64,000 nucleotides of DNA, from positions 20,631,715 through 20,695,714 of the forward strand of contig NC_081844.1 of NCBI RefSeq assembly GCF_963259705.1. The letters run 5' to 3'. Origin of the DNA: Myotis daubentonii (Eukaryota; Chordata; Mammalia; Chiroptera; Vespertilionidae). Shown here piece by piece: positions 22,566 through 33,715 of the stretch. The stretch's first letter is position 1. Each line of letters starts with the position of its first letter. Both the position numbers and the translations under genes were made by a program. The notes below the pieces were generated by a model that was given only the letters and a program-made list of their open reading frames with translations, made no database searches and was not told the DNA's origin.

Positions 22566-23488
22566 TTCTGTAAGCTGGGCACTCTGTAGACCTTTTTATT
22601 CAGGCCAGAAGGAAATGCTTTGTGTTTCTCTTAAACTTTCTGAGGAAAGGATATGAGGTGATTCTTCCTTTTTGTTTCTCGGCTGGCATTTTTTACCCCT
22701 GACAGAGAAAAGATGGCTCGTGATCTTAGATCCCTGGTTCAGTGTTCCCAGGAGATACTGTTCAAATGCCATGTTGGGATCTTTGGCTTTTTTTGGTCAT
22801 GTGACAAACCAGACCCTTCCTGGACACTCCTCTCCCCTGGGTTTCATTCGTTAGGGTTAGGAAGTAGGTGATGCTTTTTCCAGGACACACCTCTGATGGG
22901 TCAGCCTCATAGCTGCTGTGTGCACAGAGTGATGTTGTAGGTGGCTGGCCTAGGGTCTGTGGTGGAGGGTATTTTGGTGCACATGTCAGCAGTCAGCTGA
23001 TTTACTGATAAAGGACTGCTGTGTGTGTGATTGTGGCTCACTGAGGGCCCAGTAGGTGGCTCCTCTGCCCTGCTGGTATCTTCAGCTCCATCCCCTACCC
23101 ACACCTCTGGTCATACTTGGCTTCTTGGGTAGTACCCTGACCCACCAAGCTGATCGAAACTCCACTTACATGCACTGGGGACTGGGGACTTCTTGTCTGC
23201 TCGATGGCTTATTTTGATATCCCCTCCCCCATGCCAACTTAGCTCTCCTGTCCCCTTTTGCGGTCAGGTCCCTGTCCTAGTCCAGATTGGGCTGTGGGGT
23301 AGTGGCCATATTCTCTTTCCTACAGGTGATCTCTAAGTAGCTAGCTAACTGCCCTCTTCTTCTTAAGGCCAGCCCTTCTAGAAGCCACTTCCCAACTTTA
23401 CCTCCTCAGTTCATCTTGCATCTGTGCTGGGCATGCAGTTGGCAAGCTTGCTCTTTCATGCTGTCTATGGGGGTGAGTGACACTAGGG

Positions 23489-23705
23489 CAGGGGTGGGCA
23501 AACTTTTTGACTCGAGGGCCACAATGGGTTCTTAAACTGGACCGGAGGGTCGGAACAAAAGCATGGATGGAGTGTTTGTGTGAACTAATATAAATTCAAA
23601 GTAAACATCGTTACATAAAAAGGTACGGTCTTTTTTTTTCTTTTTAGTTTTATTCATTTCAAACGGGCCGGATCCAGCCCGCGGGCCATAGTTTGCCCAC
23701 GGCTG
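23489..23705 (+). mobile_element. Non-autonomous hAT ('gtgggcaaact' family)
   Basis: Ends 'caggggtgggcaaac' and 'gtttgcccacggctg'. The flanks cactaggg (23481-23488) and cactagtg (23706-23713) match at 7 of 8. The body is the inverse of the copy at 11181-11394. Confidence 0.93.
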
Positions 23706-23733
23706 CACTAGTGTGTAGGTATTTTCTATATAA

Positions 23734-23735
<2 letters not shown>

Positions 23736-23782
<47 letters not shown>

Positions 23783-23788
23783 CACACA
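23736..23788 (+). repeat. (CA)n/(TA)n microsatellite abutting Helitron
   Basis: A run of CA units, then atatatata and a few more CA units, ending directly at 'ctagaggcccgg'. Confidence 0.97.
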
Positions 23789-24946
23789 CTAGAGGCCCGG
23801 TGCACAAAAATTTGTGCACTGGGGGGGAGGGAGGAGGAGTCCCTCAGCCCAGCCTGTGCCCTCTCGCAGTCTGGGACCCCTCGGGAGATAACGACCTGCT
23901 GGCTTAGGCCTGCTCCCGGGTGGCAGAGGGCAGGCCCAATCCCTAGGTGCCTGCCCCGCAGCTCCTGGTCCGGCTCAGAGCAGGGCCGATTGGGGAGTTG
24001 GGGCGCCGCCCCCTGTCATGCACAGAGCAGGGCGGATTGGGAGGTTGCGATGCCACCCTCAGTCACGCTTAGGGTAGGGCCGATTGGGGGGTTGGGGCGC
24101 CTCCCCCTGTCACACTCAAGGCAGGGTTGATGGGGAGGTTGCGGCGCCACCCCCTGTCACGCACAGAGCAGGGCAGATCAGGGGGTTGTGATGCCACCCT
24201 AGTCACATACAGAGCCAGCCAATCAGGGGGTTGGGGCGATGCCCCATCACGCACAGAGCAGGGCCCATCAGGGGGATTAGGGCTCCATACCCTGTCACAC
24301 ACAGAGCAGGGCCCATCAGGGGGTTGGGGAGCTCCCCCCTGTCACGCACAGAGCAGGGCCGATCAGGGGTTTAGGGAGCTCCACCCTGTCATGCACAGAG
24401 CAGGGCCGATCAGGAGGTTGTGATGCCACCCTCAGTCACGCTCAGGGTAGGGCCGATTGGGGGGTTGGGGCGCCGCCCCCGTCACACTCAAGGGTCAATG
24501 GGGAGGTTGGGGCACCGACCCCTGTCACCCACAGAGCAGGGCCGATCAGAGCGTTGGGGCACTCCCCCATGTCACACTCAGGGCAGGGCCGATGGGGAGG
24601 TTGCGTCTCCAACCCGACACACACAGAGCAGGGCCCGTGTGGGGGGGGGGGGGGCGGTTGGGGCGCCTCACCCTGTCACACACAGAGCAGGGCCAATCGG
24701 GGTTGGGGAGCTCCCCCCTATCAGGCACAGAGCAGGGCTGATCAGGGGGTTGGGGTGCCTTCCCCTGTCACGAACAGAGCACGGCGGATAGGTAGGTTGT
24801 GGCCCCGCCCCCTGTCACACACAGAGCCGCAGGGCGATCAGGGGGGTTGGGCGCTGCCCCCTTTCACGCTGCTCCAGGGGCCAGAGAGCCTCGCTGCTCT
24901 GCTGATCCCGGTGCTGGGAGGCATATCACCCTTTTACTATATAGGA
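23789..24946 (-). mobile_element. HeliBat-type Helitron with internal minisatellite
   Basis: Read on the reverse strand, it starts TCCTATATAGTAAAAGGG (24946 leftward) and ends ...cagtgcacaaatttttgtgc, then accgggcctCTAG at 23789. There is no transposase/helicase frame. About 850 bp of the interior is a tandem repeat (see separate entry). Ends match the known non-autonomous bat Helitrons. Confidence 0.9.
23970..24830 (-). repeat. Minisatellite of about 47 bp inside the Helitron
   Basis: Diverged units of about 46-48 bp, each with 'gtcac(a/g)cacagagcaggg', then 'ccgatcagggggttgggg', then a C-rich piece. Unit starts at about 24015, 24062 and 24109 show the 47-bp period. There are roughly 18 units. 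Open frames on both strands in this region are repeat artefacts. Confidence 0.9.
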
Positions 24947-25531
24947 TAGAGGCCTGGTGCACGGGTGGGGGCCGGCTGGTTTGCCCTGAAGGGTGTCCTG
25001 GATCAGGGTGGGGGTCCCCACTGGGGTGCCTGGCCAGTCTGGGCGAGGGGATGAGGGCCGTTTTTAGGCTGGCGGGTGCCTGAAGCTCCCAACCTCTCCT
25101 TTATTCCTTTTTTTAAAAATTATTCTTGGATTTATTTACTTCTATGGCTGTCACTGGAGCTGAGAGCAGCTTTAGCTCAGACCTTGGCTGCTGAAAGCAG
25201 GTTTCTGGACTTTGTTTACCTTTTGTATTTGAAACTTTGTTGCGACTCCAGCTCTGAGATCCAGGCTGACTGAAAGTAGGTTTCTGGGGTTTTTTTTAGC
25301 TTCTATATTTGTAACAATGTTTATTAGAGAGCAGCTCAGATCCCAGCAGGCAGGCAGGGAACCTTAGCTTCTTCCGTCACTGAAGCAAGCAAGCCTCCGT
25401 GTTCGCTTCAAGCTGCCTGGCTGCCGGCCGCCATTGTGGCTGGCAGTTAATTTGCATATCACCCTGATTAGCCCATGGGAAGGGTAGCGGAGGTACAGCT
25501 AATTACCATGTTTCTCTTTTATTAGATAGGA
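24947..25531 (-). mobile_element. Second HeliBat-type Helitron, abutting the first
   Basis: Begins 'agaggcctggtgcacgggtg' (damaged reverse 3' end) and closes with 'gcagttaatttgcatatcac' ... 'cttttattagatagga', the reverse of a Helitron 5' end. It carries two related modules with 'gcaggtttctgg' and 'gtaggtttctgg'. Non-coding. Confidence 0.85.
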
Positions 25532-25718
25532 TACAAGCCTGATATGCAAAGTGTCCCCTCGGGAGTTTGACCAGGAGACTGGGAGTTCCATCGCTCACTG
25601 TGACATGTGCTGACCACCAGGGGGAGGCGTGGAACAAAGGAAGGCCCCAGCCAGCCCTGATCCCCAGCCAGGCCTAGGGACCCTACCCATGCACGAAATT
25701 TGTGCACTGGGCCTCTAG
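25532..25718 (+). mobile_element. Third, short HeliBat-type Helitron in opposite orientation
   Basis: Forward copy: 'caagcctgatatgcaaagtg' near the 5' end, then 'tgctgaccaccagggggagg', then 'gcacgaaatttgtgcactgg' and 'gcctctag' at 25718. It shares a 5'-5' junction with the preceding element. Confidence 0.88.
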
Positions 25719-26026
25719 TGTAATATAGGAACATTAGACCCTTTCCGCTAATTATTTCACATTGTATGCCTCCAGTGTTAAGTTAGAATAGTTGCTAGTA
25801 GAGCACCTGTCCTCCACTTCCTTTACTAATTCTGTTTGCAGGTCTCCCACAGAGGGAGGGTAGCCCTGTGCTCATGACAAGAGCTTGAAAGCAAAGGGGC
25901 TAATTGGCTCAAGTCATTCAAAGGTCAACTTCCTGTTCTACTTTTTGTGTAGCTTTCACACAGAGTGGTGTCTTCCCTCTAGCCTTTGCAACTTCAGGAT
26001 TCACCCTTGTGGAACATTATTTAAGG

Positions 26027-26219
26027 CAGTGGTTCTCAACCTTCCTAATGCTGCAACCCTTTAACACAGTTCCTCATGTTGCGGTGACCCCCAACCATAA
26101 AATTATTTTCGTGGCTACTTCATAACTGTAATTTTGCTACTGTTATGAATCGTAATGTAAATATCTGATATGCTATATGTGTTTTCTGATGGTTGCGACC
26201 CACAGGTTGAGAACAGCTG
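26027..26219 (+). mobile_element. Non-autonomous hAT ('ggttctcaacc' family), internally deleted
   Basis: A perfect 8-bp duplication, atttaagg (26019-26026 and 26220-26227), brackets 193 bp with ends 'cagtggttctcaaccttcct' and 'ggttgagaacagctg'. It is shorter by about 100 bp than the related copies at 34640 and 55820. Confidence 0.96.
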
Positions 26220-26615
26220 ATTTAAGGGAAGAAAGAGCAGGGGACTTTCCCAGAAACCCCAGTAGACATGTCCTGGTGTCTTCAGACTTTGCTGGAATTA
26301 GCAGGCTATGTTGGTTGGTTTGTCCAGAATAGAGGGAATGCCTCAGGAGACATCAGGGGCCTGTTGTTGGTGAAGGGGGTAGTAGAGTGGGAAGCAAGCT
26401 GGCAATGTCCCCTGGGTGCATGCTAGTTTAATCACATCTTTGATGTGATAGTACCATCAAATAGTTGGTAAAGTGCTGGGGGCTGGGAGACTTGGGTCCA
26501 GCTGGCAAAATGGAAGTAGCTGAAATGTAAGGTCTGGATGGGCTGGTTTGAATGTTGTGAGGTTGCAGCACTGAGTTCTGAATAACCCATTCCTTCTGGT
26601 CAAACCCGCAGACTC

Positions 26616-26845
26616 GCCGTAACCGGTTTGGCTCAGTGGATAGAGCGTCGGCCTGCGGACTGAAAGGTCCCGGGTTCGATTCTGGTCAAGGGCATGTACC
26701 TTGGTTGCGGGCACATCCCCAGTAGGGGGTGTGCAGGAGGCATCTGATGGATATTTCTCTCTCATCAATGTTTCTAACTCTCTATCCCTCTCCCTTTCTC
26801 TCTGTAAAAAATCAATAAAATATATATTTTTTAAAAAAAACCCAA
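26616..26845 (+). repeat. VES SINE with 14-bp perfect target duplication
   Basis: aaacccgcagactc at 26602-26615 and 26846-26859 brackets a low-divergence copy with 'aaccggtttggctcagtgga' and 'gggttcgattctggtcaagg'. Confidence 0.96.
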
Positions 26846-28148
26846 AAACCCGCAGACTCTAACTTGCCTGTAGTTGCACTTGGGCACCTTGCTGTTACCT
26901 TGTGTTTGCGCAGGTGCCGGTTGCAGCTTCTGACTCCATCATGAACTGAGGAGCACTCAGGAGTCCAGGAGCTCCTGCTGCAGTGCTGCTTGTTGTCCTG
27001 TCCCTAGCAGCTCTCCTGGTGCTGCAGTAACTGCCTAGACCCAGTCTGGGCGGAAGAGGTGGTACAGTCCAGGAGGCCCAGACCACCCAGGCCTCCTATA
27101 GTTATGAAAAGGCGGTGCCTATGACCCAAGCAAGAGCCATGCTCTGCAGACTTCTGTCTTCTGGGCTCAGAGGCATGGCAGGCCCTGGCTGTGTTCTGGT
27201 CTGGTATGATTGTCCTGTCTATTTCCTCTTGTCTCTCCCCTCCCCCTGGTTAACCTGGTAACCAGAAACTGGTGCCTGCATATCTTGGCCTAGCTTCTTC
27301 CTCTTAGGTAACTGAGAGGAGTAAGGGCAGGTGATTTTCATGACCTTCCTTTTTCCCACCCGGCTCTCAGCAAGCACCTGAAAGTGGGGTTGTCTGCTCC
27401 CCCTTTGCTGGATGCTGGCAGCCTGACAGTGACAGAGGTGGACCACAAGTTAAGTTTTAGGCACTGTGTCCATAGACATAATTTTTATCTGTTGTTAGAT
27501 TTTGCTTGGCTTTGGTAATTACTGTGGAGAAATTCTGTTTACAAGTGGAGATGATAAAACTTAGAACCATTTTTAGTGAACATTTAGTAATTTATAAGCA
27601 TTGGCATTTCTAAAGAATCCACGTCCTTCCTCTTTTCATTTATATGTGATGTTGAAATACAATAGTGCAGATGGATTCTAGTTTCATTCAAATGTTATTT
27701 TAAGTACTTTGAAATAATGAAGAACTCTAATTTATTGTGTGGTGTGCCAGTAAACGTTTCTAGGAAAAAAATGCATTTACATATGTACATAAGTTTATAA
27801 ATTCTACTGATATGAAGGATGGGTAGCACACAGTTTACAAACAAGGAAATAAACAACACTATTGTCAATTCCATGCAGCCAATTGTTTCAGACTGCTTTC
27901 CTTGATTGTTGCTGAACTTTTGTATCTATAGTCATTTTAGGAATATAGTTCTTACTTGAAGATTAATTGATATTTTTGTTTATATCAGTTAAGTGATATC
28001 TGCCGAATCAGATAATAGTTTTCAAATACTGGAAGAATATGTCCTCAATTGTGCTATTCCTAATGTAACGGCTATGGGCATGATACATTATTAAGTTTTA
28101 TCTGCATTATTGACATTTTCTCCATCACTTTCTTAAATCTAAACCCCA

Positions 28149-28310
28149 GGGTTGCAAACTATTTCTGCAGAGGGTTAGGCAGTAAATATTTTTGGCCATA
28201 CAGTGTCTGTCACAATTCTGCCTTTACATATGGCACAGAAGCAAACATGGACAATATGAAAATGAATGGACATGGCTGTGTTCCAATAAAAACTTTGCTT
28301 ATGTGGTTAA
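28149..28310 (+). mobile_element. MER5A-like hAT-Charlie relic
   Basis: 'cagggttgcaaactatttct', 'ggcagtaaatatttttggcc', 'atacagtgtctgtcaca' and 'ctgtgttccaataaaaactt' follow the MER5A consensus order in sense. Confidence 0.78.
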
Positions 28311-28396
28311 TTTTATATTATGTGAATTTCACCTCAATAAAAAAATATATAAAATGGGGGAGGGGATTTTTTCTGCAAAAATAAGCATTGGAATGT

Positions 28397-28666
28397 CCAG
28401 CTGGTGTGGTTTAGTGGTTGAATGTGGACCTATGAACCAGGAGGTCACAGTTCGATTCCTGGTCAGGGCAGGTGCCTCGGTTTTGGGCTCGATCCCCAGT
28501 AAGGGGTGTGCAGGAGGCAGCCGATCAATGATTCTCTTTCATCATTGATGTTTCTGTCTCTTTCCCTCTCCCTTCCTCTCTCTGAAGTAAATAAAAATAT
28601 TTTTTTAAAAAACTGGTAATTTTTTTTTTTAACACCAAGTGTTTTAAAAACAGCAACAAAAAGCAG
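28397..28666 (+). repeat. VES SINE with long A/T-rich tail
   Basis: gcattggaatgt (28385-28396) and gcattgggatgt (28667-28678) form a 12-bp duplication with one mismatch around a complete SINE whose tail is extended by a T-run and A-rich sequence. Confidence 0.92.
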
Positions 28667-29370
28667 GCATTGGGATGTATAGAGTTCGCCAATCTGACAA
28701 TAAATCAAGACCTGATTTGAGTGTTTGTCAATTTCTACAGTTTAAATACTTCTACCAGGCTCATTTCAAGCCAGTAACATGATGCTAGGAAAAGATTTCT
28801 GAATAACCTTGGGCTCTCGTAGGCTGCTATGAGCTGGCTCCAGCACACTCCTGGGTGGAGTCCCTATCCTAGGCCAGGTTGGACCCTGGTGCAGGGTACA
28901 GATGTGCAGATGGAGATCTGGGTTGTAGGCCACAGGTTCTTGTCCAAGATGGCATCAGTGCCTTTACAGCTGGCTGCTGAAAGGTTCTCTTAGTTTGAGT
29001 GTTTGGGGGGCCATGCCCAGAGCCCCTTGAAGGTACTTAATAAGTCAAGCAGGGCGCTGTGCTCCAGATCCTTTGCTGCCCATTCTTTCTAGGACTCTGG
29101 GGCTGAGGTGACCACCTCCCCTCAGCCAGTGGTTGGGAGGAATTCTTTCTCTCATGTGCCACACTGTTTATTTTCTTCAAAGCTTTCGGGACAGTCACCT
29201 GTTCTGTTTGCTTGTTTCCCTGACTTCCTCCTCAGCACATATATTTGTATTTTCCCAGTAAATAAATAGTTGCTAAATGAACACTTATGTCTATTCTCTT
29301 CTGGCTGCAGTGGTTGCAGTGTGCAGTCAGGATGGCTTTAGGCTCCCATGTCGAAGTTTTTCTGACATGT

Positions 29371-29372
<2 letters not shown>

Positions 29373-29410
<38 letters not shown>
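29373..29410 (+). repeat. (TG)n microsatellite
   Basis: About 18-19 uninterrupted TG units. Unlike several CA tracts in this window, it has no Helitron beside it. Confidence 0.97.
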
Positions 29411-29411
<1 letters not shown>

Positions 29412-30989
29412 ATCTTCTGACTACATCCTCCTTCCAGATCAAAGAATTCATTGTTGCTAACCTCACCACTGGGCCATAAAAATTGCTCTAGATCTCAGCA
29501 TGGCTAATGCCATATTTGTTTCTGCCCCCTTCTTCCAAAAAAGAAGGAATGAAACCCACACCCAGTGCACCTTGAGGCTGCTTTTGTACTGACTATGTGG
29601 GCCTCATTTACAGGCCAGACAGTCTTCAGAGAGTCTCAGTGGCCTCTCTTCTGCCGACCATGGTATCCAGAATTGCCACTTTACTGAGAATCACACTGCT
29701 AGTTAATAAGATAGAAGGACTGGCTACGCGTGCAAGTCCTGAGTGTTTCATTCCTAATTAGATGAAGGCAGTTGGATTTCTGGGGACCCAGACCAAAAGC
29801 CATCACCTTATGGGAGTAGGGAAATAGCAGCCCTGGAGAGGCCAGCATTGCAGCCTCCTGACACACCAGATGGGTAAAGCCAGGTGATCTGATAAGGACC
29901 AGGTGGAGCCCCAGTTTTGCTCTGAGCTGCCTGGTAGGCTAGTGACCTGACACCTATCCCTTTGCAGGAGGTGGAAGTGTGTGAGTTCAATGAGGAAAGA
30001 AGGAGGAAAGCTGGCCTGACTGAATGACAGATGTGTTGAGAGTCCGATAGGATAAGGAGACAGATATGAAAAGGTACTTGGTTATTAAGAGCTCCATGCA
30101 GCCTTTAGGTCTTCCTTTCCTAGGGGCTGCCATTTACAGGATGGGCTCTTAGCACCTTCCATTTCAGTGCTGTGGTGTCAGGTGCTTGTGCCCTCTCTCT
30201 GGGCATCTTCCACCTGCCCCATCCTCCCCTTTGACTTCTTCATGCCTGTTTCTCCTGCCCACCATTCATCTGAACCTCTCACCTTCTCCAACCGTCCCAA
30301 CAAGCACCAGCCTGGAGACCCTACTCCTGGCCTCAGAAACATAGAGGTGCCACCTCCTGGCAAGGTGCCCTTGTGCCAGTTCCTTCTGCTGTTGCTCTCC
30401 ATATGTGTGGGATAAATGAGGACAGCAGCTGCCATGGGTTGCAGATGGGTGTGGCAAAGGCCAGTGACATTTTTTGTGTCTCCCACCTTGGCGGTGTTCT
30501 ATCCATGTTACATCTGTCTATGTTATATCCATTTCTCTTTTTAATTTACCTGGGCATCCTGGCCTTCATTCTGAGAACCCCAAGGCCTTATTGAAATCCT
30601 GCCCACATTGCTGTCTCAAACTCTGTGTGAGCTGTGTCAACTTAGGCAGAATCTAATTTCTGAGTCTTTGCTTCTGAATTTGTAAAATGCCTTACCCCAG
30701 CGCAGCTCTAGGACTCTATGGGACAGTGTCCTTACAGTGGTGGCACAGCATGTGGCCTGCAGTACACATGGGAGGCAGTAGTTTGGGAGTGTCAGGAGGT
30801 GTAGCTGTGATTCTTTTCCTGTCCTCCTAGCCAGAGCAGCTATATGTCTTATCATACAGACCAGGACACTAAGAGTCAACAAAACATTGTTAAAAATTAC
30901 ACTGAAAACAACAGGTAGAAATGTGTGATCTGGCAAACCAGGTCTAGGGTCACCTTCCACACTCCAATGTCCCTCTGTGCAGTCCCCTT

Positions 30990-31200
30990 AGATTCTTAGT
31001 CCTCTTTGCACAACTGACTCCAGCAGCTCACAACCTCCATCTCCCCCAAACCCTTAGCCCACCCCAGCCCGCGCATTCAGATGTGGCCCACACTCTGGGG
31101 CTTTCCTTTGCCCTGTTCTCTGCCTAAAATGTTGCATTTTCTTTCTTTTTATTCTCACTGATTTATCAGTACACAAGTAATAAAACACCCTCCGTCTTTA
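30990..31200 (+). repeat. Possible L2 relic
   Basis: 'ctggggctttcctttgccct' then 'gttctctgcctaaaatg' resembles an internal part of the L2 3' end. Weak match. Confidence 0.4.
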
Positions 31201-31414
31201 AAACTTTAAATGTTTAACCTACAGCTAAGTCCCCTTGGACCTCTGTCACTGATGCAGTTTCTTCTGTCTCTCTGGAGAGAACTATTGTCATAGGTCTGGA
31301 GTATGTCTCCTGTGCATGTAGCGATAGATACACCCCAGAATCCTGTGTGTGGTTTTTAAATAAATTCTGGCACACGTCTTTTTTTTTTTTAAGACTGATT
31401 TTTTTAAAATCCTC

Positions 31415-31592
31415 ACCCAAGGACATTTTAGAGACAGGAAGGGAGAGGGAGAGAGAAACATTGATCGGTTGCTTCCTGTATGGTAGGGGATCGAACTTGC
31501 AACCTGGGCTTGTGCCCTGACCGGGAATTGAACCCACGACCTTTTGGTGTATGGGATGATGCTCCAACCAATTAGCCTCACTAGCCAGGGTC
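31415..31592 (-). repeat. VES SINE
   Basis: Reverse copy: 'gagagaaacattgatcggtt', 'ccgggaattgaacccacga' and 'cctcactagccagggtc'. A T-rich run at 31378-31412 is its tail side. Confidence 0.88.
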
Positions 31593-31811
31593 AGCACAGG
31601 GTCAGCAGCCAGTTCATTTCCCTCAGCGTCTCTCTATCCTTGTTACATGAGTCTAACTCAGTCCCTTAACTGCAGCATAATATTCCATGATAGGAGCTGT
31701 TTTATTATCGTTGAGCCAGCTTCCAGAATTTTGCTAATAAAATTATGCTTTTTGAATAGTGTGCTAAGTCTCTGCTTGAGTAGGTCTGTCAGTTAAAGTG
31801 TGGAGTGGTGG

Positions 31812-33715
31812 AGAAAACCAAGATGGCAGCATAGGTAAACACCGGAGTTAGCTGCCTCGAACAACCACTTCACAAATACATCTAAAAGACGGAACGGACA
31901 TCACCCAGAACCACAGGAAGACTGGCTGAGGGGAAATTCTTCAACTAGAAGGAAAGAGAACAGCGTACGAGACTCAGAGGAGGCGCAGTGCAGAAAATAC
32001 AAAGGTGCGGAGGTACGCGCAGAGCGGGCTGGTAGCTGAGGGCGGGGTTGTCGTTTTCAATAGGGAGGGAGGCTCAGGCTCTGAGCTCCAGTTTTGGGCG
32101 AGTCTCTAGGGACCCAGACTCAAACGGGAGAAGCGGGACTGTCTGGCATCGGTTGGAAGGCAAGGGCAGCTTTCTCTCCGAGGTTTGCAGCGGTTGCTGG
32201 GACTCTGAGAGGCAGAGCCTCTGGGGACGGGACTGAGAGCAGCCATAACTGCTCCCTCTGCCCGCCCTGTTTGATCCCGTGCGACCCGCCCCGCCCAAGC
32301 CCTGCACAGAGCCATTTGCCAGATAGCCTCAGGCAAAGGCTAGATTAGCACCTCCCTAGAGGACAGAAGTTTTCCCACTGCAGACACAGCTGATTCTCAC
32401 AGCCAGTTGGCCTGGAGGTCAAATCCCCCTAGTATTAACTACAACAATCAAGGCTTAACTACAACAAACCTGCGCACAAAGACCACTAGGGGGTGCACCA
32501 AGAAAGCATAAAAAATGCAGAGACAAAGAAACAGGATAAAACTGTCAATGGAGGATATTGAGTTTAGAACCACACTTTTAAGGTCTCTCAAGAACTGTCT
32601 AGAAGCCGCCGATAAAGTTATTGAGATCCTCAAGAAATCTAATGAGACCCTTGATGTTGTGATAAAGAACCAACTAGAAATTAAGCATGCACGGACTGAA
32701 ATAACGAATATTATACAGACTCCCAACAGCAGACCAGAGGAGCGCAAGAATCAAGGGCAAAGATTTGAAATGCGAAGAAGCAAAAAACACCCAACCAGAA
32801 AAGCAAAATGAAAAAAGAATCCGAAAATACGAAGGTAGGGTAAGGAGCCTCTGGGACAGCTTCAAGCGTACCAACATCAGAATTATAGGGGTGCCAGAAG
32901 ATGAGAGAGAGCAAGATATTGAAAACCTATTTGAAGAAATAATGACAGAAAACTTCCCCTACCTGGTGAAAGAAATAGACTTACAAGTCCAGGAAGCGCA
33001 GAGAACCCCAAACAAAAGGAATCCAAAGAGGACCACACCAAGACACATCATAATTAAAATGCCAAGAGCAAAAGACAAAGAGAGACTCTTAAAAGCAGCA
33101 AGAGAAAGAAACTCAGTTACCTACAAGGGAATACCCATACGACTGTCAGCTGATTTCCCAAAGAAACTTTGCAGGCCAGAAGGGAGTAGCAAGAAATATT
33201 CAAAGTGATGAATGCCAAGAACCTACAACCAAGATTACTTTATCCAGCAAAGCTATCATTCAGAATTGAAGGTCAGATAAAGAGCTTCACAGATAAGGAA
33301 AAGCTAAAGGAGTTCATCACCACCAAACCAGTATTATATGAAATGCTGAAAGGTATCCTTTAAGAAGAAGAAAAAGGTAAAGATACAAATTATGAACAAC
33401 AAATATGCATCTATCAACAAGTGAATCTAAGAATCAAGTGAATAAATAATCTGATGAACAGAATGAACTGGTGATTATAATAGAATCAGGGACATAGAAA
33501 GGGAATGGACTCACTATTCTTGGTGGGGAAAGGGGTGTGGGAGATGCGGGAATAGACTGGACAAAAATTGTGCACCTACGGATGAGGACAGTGGGGGGGT
33601 AAGGGCAGAGGGTGGGGTGGGAACTGGGTGGAGGGGAGCTATGGGGGGAAAAAAGAGGAACAAATGTAATAATCTGAACAATAAAGATTTACTAAAAATA
33701 AATAAATAAATACAA
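31812..33715 (+). mobile_element. Full-length HAL1-like (ORF1-only L1 derivative) retrotransposon
   Basis: An 18-bp perfect direct repeat, taaagtgtggagtggtgg (31794-31811 and 33716-33733), brackets about 1.9 kb. The order is: L1-type 5' UTR starting 'agaaaaccaagatggcagca' (about 700 bp), an ORF1 region (32515-33363), a 3' UTR with a G-rich tract (33590-33650), and an AATAAA/(AAAT)n tail. No ORF2 (endonuclease/reverse transcriptase) sequence is present. This is the layout of half-L1 (HAL1) elements, which depend on L1 enzymes in trans. A standard L1 with an internal ORF2 deletion is the alternative. Confidence 0.85.
32515..33363 (+). pseudogene. L1/HAL1 ORF1 protein gene, disrupted
   Basis: ORF1p is an RNA-binding, trimerising chaperone of L1-type retrotransposons. 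The first frame (32515-32811) encodes a coiled-coil-like N-terminus (MQRQRNRIKLSMEDIE...). A second frame (32765-33208) holds the RRM-like core, with RTNIRIIGVPEDEREQDIE and PRHIIIKMPRAKDKERLLKA. The C-terminal domain resumes in the first frame (from about 33163: ETLQARRE, then a TAG at 33187-33189, then QEIFKVMNAKNLQPRLLYPA) and ends at TAA 33361-33363. Two frameshifts and one stop therefore disable this copy. The length of about 280 codons is a little shorter than a standard L1 ORF1. Confidence 0.9.

Noticed and set aside
24015..24830. CRISPR-like array of regular repeats
   Set aside because: Head-to-tail diverged minisatellite without spacers, in a mammalian Helitron.
23693..24949. Multiple frames of 77-145 codons on both strands, repetitive proteins
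   Set aside because: They are translations of the 47-bp Helitron minisatellite; no start context or domain.
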